NCBI GenBank assembly: GCA_035938875.1
Contig: DASZGL010000113.1
Location: forward strand, 1 to 29,559
From: DASZGL01 sp035938875
GTDB taxonomy: Bacteria > Chloroflexota > Dormibacteria > Aeolococcales > Aeolococcaceae
Direction of reading: 5' to 3'
Length of the DNA: 29,559 nucleotides
The notes under the pieces are model-generated. The model had not been told where the DNA came from. It was given only the letters and a program-made list of their open reading frames with translations, and searched no databases. The translations under genes were made by a program, and so were the position numbers. Below, piece after piece: positions 27,891 to 29,559 of this stretch; within the stretch, counting starts at the first letter, position 1; the number at the start of each line of letters is the position of its first letter.

Positions 27891-29559
27891 TCAGACCGCG
27901 ACGTACCGAGCTCCGAGCGTCGTCGCCAGCGTCCGGTGCGCGGGCCCGGCTCCGACGAGAATCGAGCGTGACGGGTCGACGCCGTGTGCTCGCGCGAAGG
28001 CGAGCGCAAGCCCGGGAAGCGGCGGCCGGCACCAGCAGCTCGGCGGACCGGCGGGGTGCGGGCACAGCCCGCCGTCCACCTGGCCGGAGACCTCGGCGCG
28101 GAGACTGGCGACGCAATCAGCGAGGGCATCGGGCGTGCCGCCGGGGCTCCAGTCGTAGACAAGGTGAGGCGCGCCCCGATCGCTTCGCTCGAGCACGTGC
28201 TTCCATTCGGCGTGGCGCACGACTGCGGCGGCGACGAAGACACCCGCTTGAGTGCGCCCGGATGTGGGCGCGCGCGCGAACGGCACGTGCTCAACGGCGG
28301 CCAATCCCTCGTCGGTCGACGGTGGCTCGAGCTCGCGTAACGCGCGCATCTGCGAGGTCGGCATGAGCACGCCCGGCTCACCGCGTGCCAGCACCCTCAG
28401 TTCCCCGGGAGTCGGCAGAGAGCCGTACCGCTCGAGCAGCCGCTCGACGAGGTTGCGCTGGGCTTGCGCGAGCGGCGTGTCGAGCCAGATGCACCGAGCC
28501 GGGACCTCATGCCGGTTCGCAGCTTCGATCACACGGCTGCGCACCGCGCGGCTCAGGTACGTGTTGTCGAGGACGACCCGCCGAACGCCTGATGACAGCG
28601 CGTTGTCGAGTACGCCGGCGAGCTCACGCAGGGACCCTCCGCGCTCGTCGCGGTTGAGACGAAGGTAGCCGCGGGCGACGTATTCCTCGGCGACGCGGCT
28701 CTTCCCCGAGCCCGGGATGCCCATGACGAGGACGACGTCTGAGTCGTCGTCTGCCGCGCGCGCTCCCTCAACGTGAGCCGGGCGAAGCCCGCCGAAGGCG
28801 CGCGCAAGGAGCGCTCGATCACCGGGGTCAAGGCGCAGCGTCGCGGCGCGGGCGGCCGAGCGCGCTGTCTGTGGGCGCCGCGCACCGGGGATCGCGACGA
28901 CGGTGGGAGAAAGCTCCAGCAACCATGCGAGCGCGACCTCAGCAGCGGTCGCACCACGTGCGTTGGCAACGTCGGCCAGCACCTGGTGGTGAGCGAGGCG
29001 TCCGGCGCGGCGCGGCCCTCCGAGCGGGGAGTGGGCGATGACGGCGATTCCCCTCTCGGCGCAGCGCTCGACAAGCCCTCCTCTCAGCGCGCTGCCGTCG
29101 TAGGGATTGAGCGCAACCTGGACGGCGGTGATGTCGGTGAGCTCGAGCGCCTCGTCCAGCTGGTGGCGGTTGACATTGGAGAGCCCGATGCGGCGCACCA
29201 CGCCTGCGTCGAGGAGTCGGGCGAGCGCGCGCACGGAGGTTCGCCACGCTGTTCGCGGATCGGGTGCATGGAGGAGGTAGAGGTCGATCGCCAGGCCGCC
29301 GAGTGCAGCCAGGCTCGCTTCGCAATCGCTGCGAATCGCGCTCGCGCGACCATCCGGGATCCACGCGCCGCCGGTCCGTGTCATGCCCCCCTTGGTCACG
29401 ACGCGTGCGCTCTCGTGCGCGCCACAGCGGCGAAGTGCGCGGGCGAGGAGTCTCTCGTTGTGTCCGAGATCCGCGGCGTCGCGCCCGTACGCGTGCGCTG
29501 TGTCGAACACGGTCACACCCGCCTCGGCGGCAGCCGCGATGGTCTCCAGAGCGAGCTCC
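27891..29559 (-). CDS. Aldo/keto reductase - polynucleotide kinase - HAD-like fusion, 5' partial
   Basis: The frame is open to the right edge, so the start lies outside; over 555 residues are visible. Domain 1 (about the first 260) is an aldo/keto reductase: VTVFDTAHAYG (Asp, Tyr), RVVTKGG (Lys), YLLHAPDP (His), RIGLSNVNRHQL and VVAIPGARRPQ. Domain 2 is a P-loop kinase like the kinase half of PNKP: VLVMGIPGSGKSRVAEEYV, then GYLRLNRDERGGSLREL, VVLDNTYLSRAVRSRVIEAA and ARCIWLDTPLAQAQRNLVER. Domain 3 keeps a GmhB/HisB-like zinc pattern (CPHPAGPPSCWCRPPLPGL) and HGVDPSRSILVGAGPAHRT. There the motif Lys reads Pro and the usual Asp residues after VG are lost, and no DxD nucleophile is visible, so a HAD phosphatase would be inactive. 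The combined role is unknown. Confidence 0.85.
   Translation of the reverse strand, partial: ELALETIAAAAEAGVTVFDTAHAYGRDAADLGHNERLLARALRRCGAHESARVVTKGGMTRTGGAWIPDGRASAIRSDCEASLAALGGLAIDLYLLHAPDPRTAWRTSVRALARLLDAGVVRRIGLSNVNRHQLDEALELTDITAVQVALNPYDGSALRGGLVERCAERGIAVIAHSPLGGPRRAGRLAHHQVLADVANARGATAAEVALAWLLELSPTVVAIPGARRPQTARSAARAATLRLDPGDRALLARAFGGLRPAHVEGARAADDDSDVVLVMGIPGSGKSRVAEEYVARGYLRLNRDERGGSLRELAGVLDNALSSGVRRVVLDNTYLSRAVRSRVIEAANRHEVPARCIWLDTPLAQAQRNLVERLLERYGSLPTPGELRVLARGEPGVLMPTSQMRALRELEPPSTDEGLAAVEHVPFARAPTSGRTQAGVFVAAAVVRHAEWKHVLERSDRGAPHLVYDWSPGGTPDALADCVASLRAEVSGQVDGGLCPHPAGPPSCWCRPPLPGLALAFARAHGVDPSRSILVGAGPAHRTLATTLGARYVAV

Overview
The window is about 29.5 kb of very GC-rich, gene-dense DNA from the chromosome of a bacterium, not a plasmid or phage. 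Three things point to an actinobacterial-type lineage (Actinomycetota, or a soil relative such as Dormibacterota): F420-dependent luciferase-like oxidoreductases, DinB / mycothiol-dependent maleylpyruvate isomerase-like proteins, and many protein genes with a TANNNT-type -10 box only 6-10 nt before the start codon (leaderless transcription). The exact phylum is an inference. TGA is an ordinary stop in this genome. No tRNA, rRNA, CRISPR, insertion sequence or phage gene was seen.

Layout. At the left edge a minus-strand gene (1-438, running off the window) encodes a thioredoxin-fold peroxiredoxin-like protein with an in-frame TGA exactly at the first position of a U-x-x-C redox motif. A perfect hairpin follows at bacterial SECIS distance, so it is probably a selenoprotein. 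It is divergent from ribosomal protein L25/Ctc and the two -10 boxes overlap. Then come an MscS channel and a minus-strand operon SDR - fumarylacetoacetase-family hydrolase - DinB protein. 4.4-9.5 kb is a catabolic or lipid-type oxidoreductase region: saccharopine-dehydrogenase-like protein, hotdog thioesterase, two F420-dependent LLM enzymes, another SDR and a TetR regulator. A histidine phosphatase follows.

10.1-14.1 kb holds a heterodimeric ABC exporter with one degenerate ATPase site. A canonical promoter, a 23-codon leader ORF with its own Shine-Dalgarno and an intrinsic terminator precede it, which is the architecture of ribosome-mediated attenuation. 14.1-16.4 kb is an LCP cell-wall transferase coupled to a membrane-anchored beta-propeller protein. 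Next come a TesB-like thioesterase, a small membrane-anchored protein, a TMEM175-like channel and a stand-alone promoter/terminator unit that looks like a small RNA gene (18.53-18.69 kb).

18.7-24.5 kb carries a secreted propeller protein, an MTA/SAH-nucleosidase-like protein and, divergently, a sulfonate/nitrate-type ABC importer plus a DUF4395 membrane protein. A perfect 22-bp palindrome lies between the divergent units. The right end has a Tat-exported flavin amine oxidase, two mycothiol-dependent-isomerase-family proteins, and an unusual gene (cut by the right edge) fusing an aldo/keto reductase, a PNKP-like polynucleotide kinase and a degenerate zinc-binding HAD-like tail.

The strongest candidates for undescribed biology are the recoded TGA gene, the attenuator of the ABC exporter, the tri-domain fusion, the small RNA gene and the palindromic operator.
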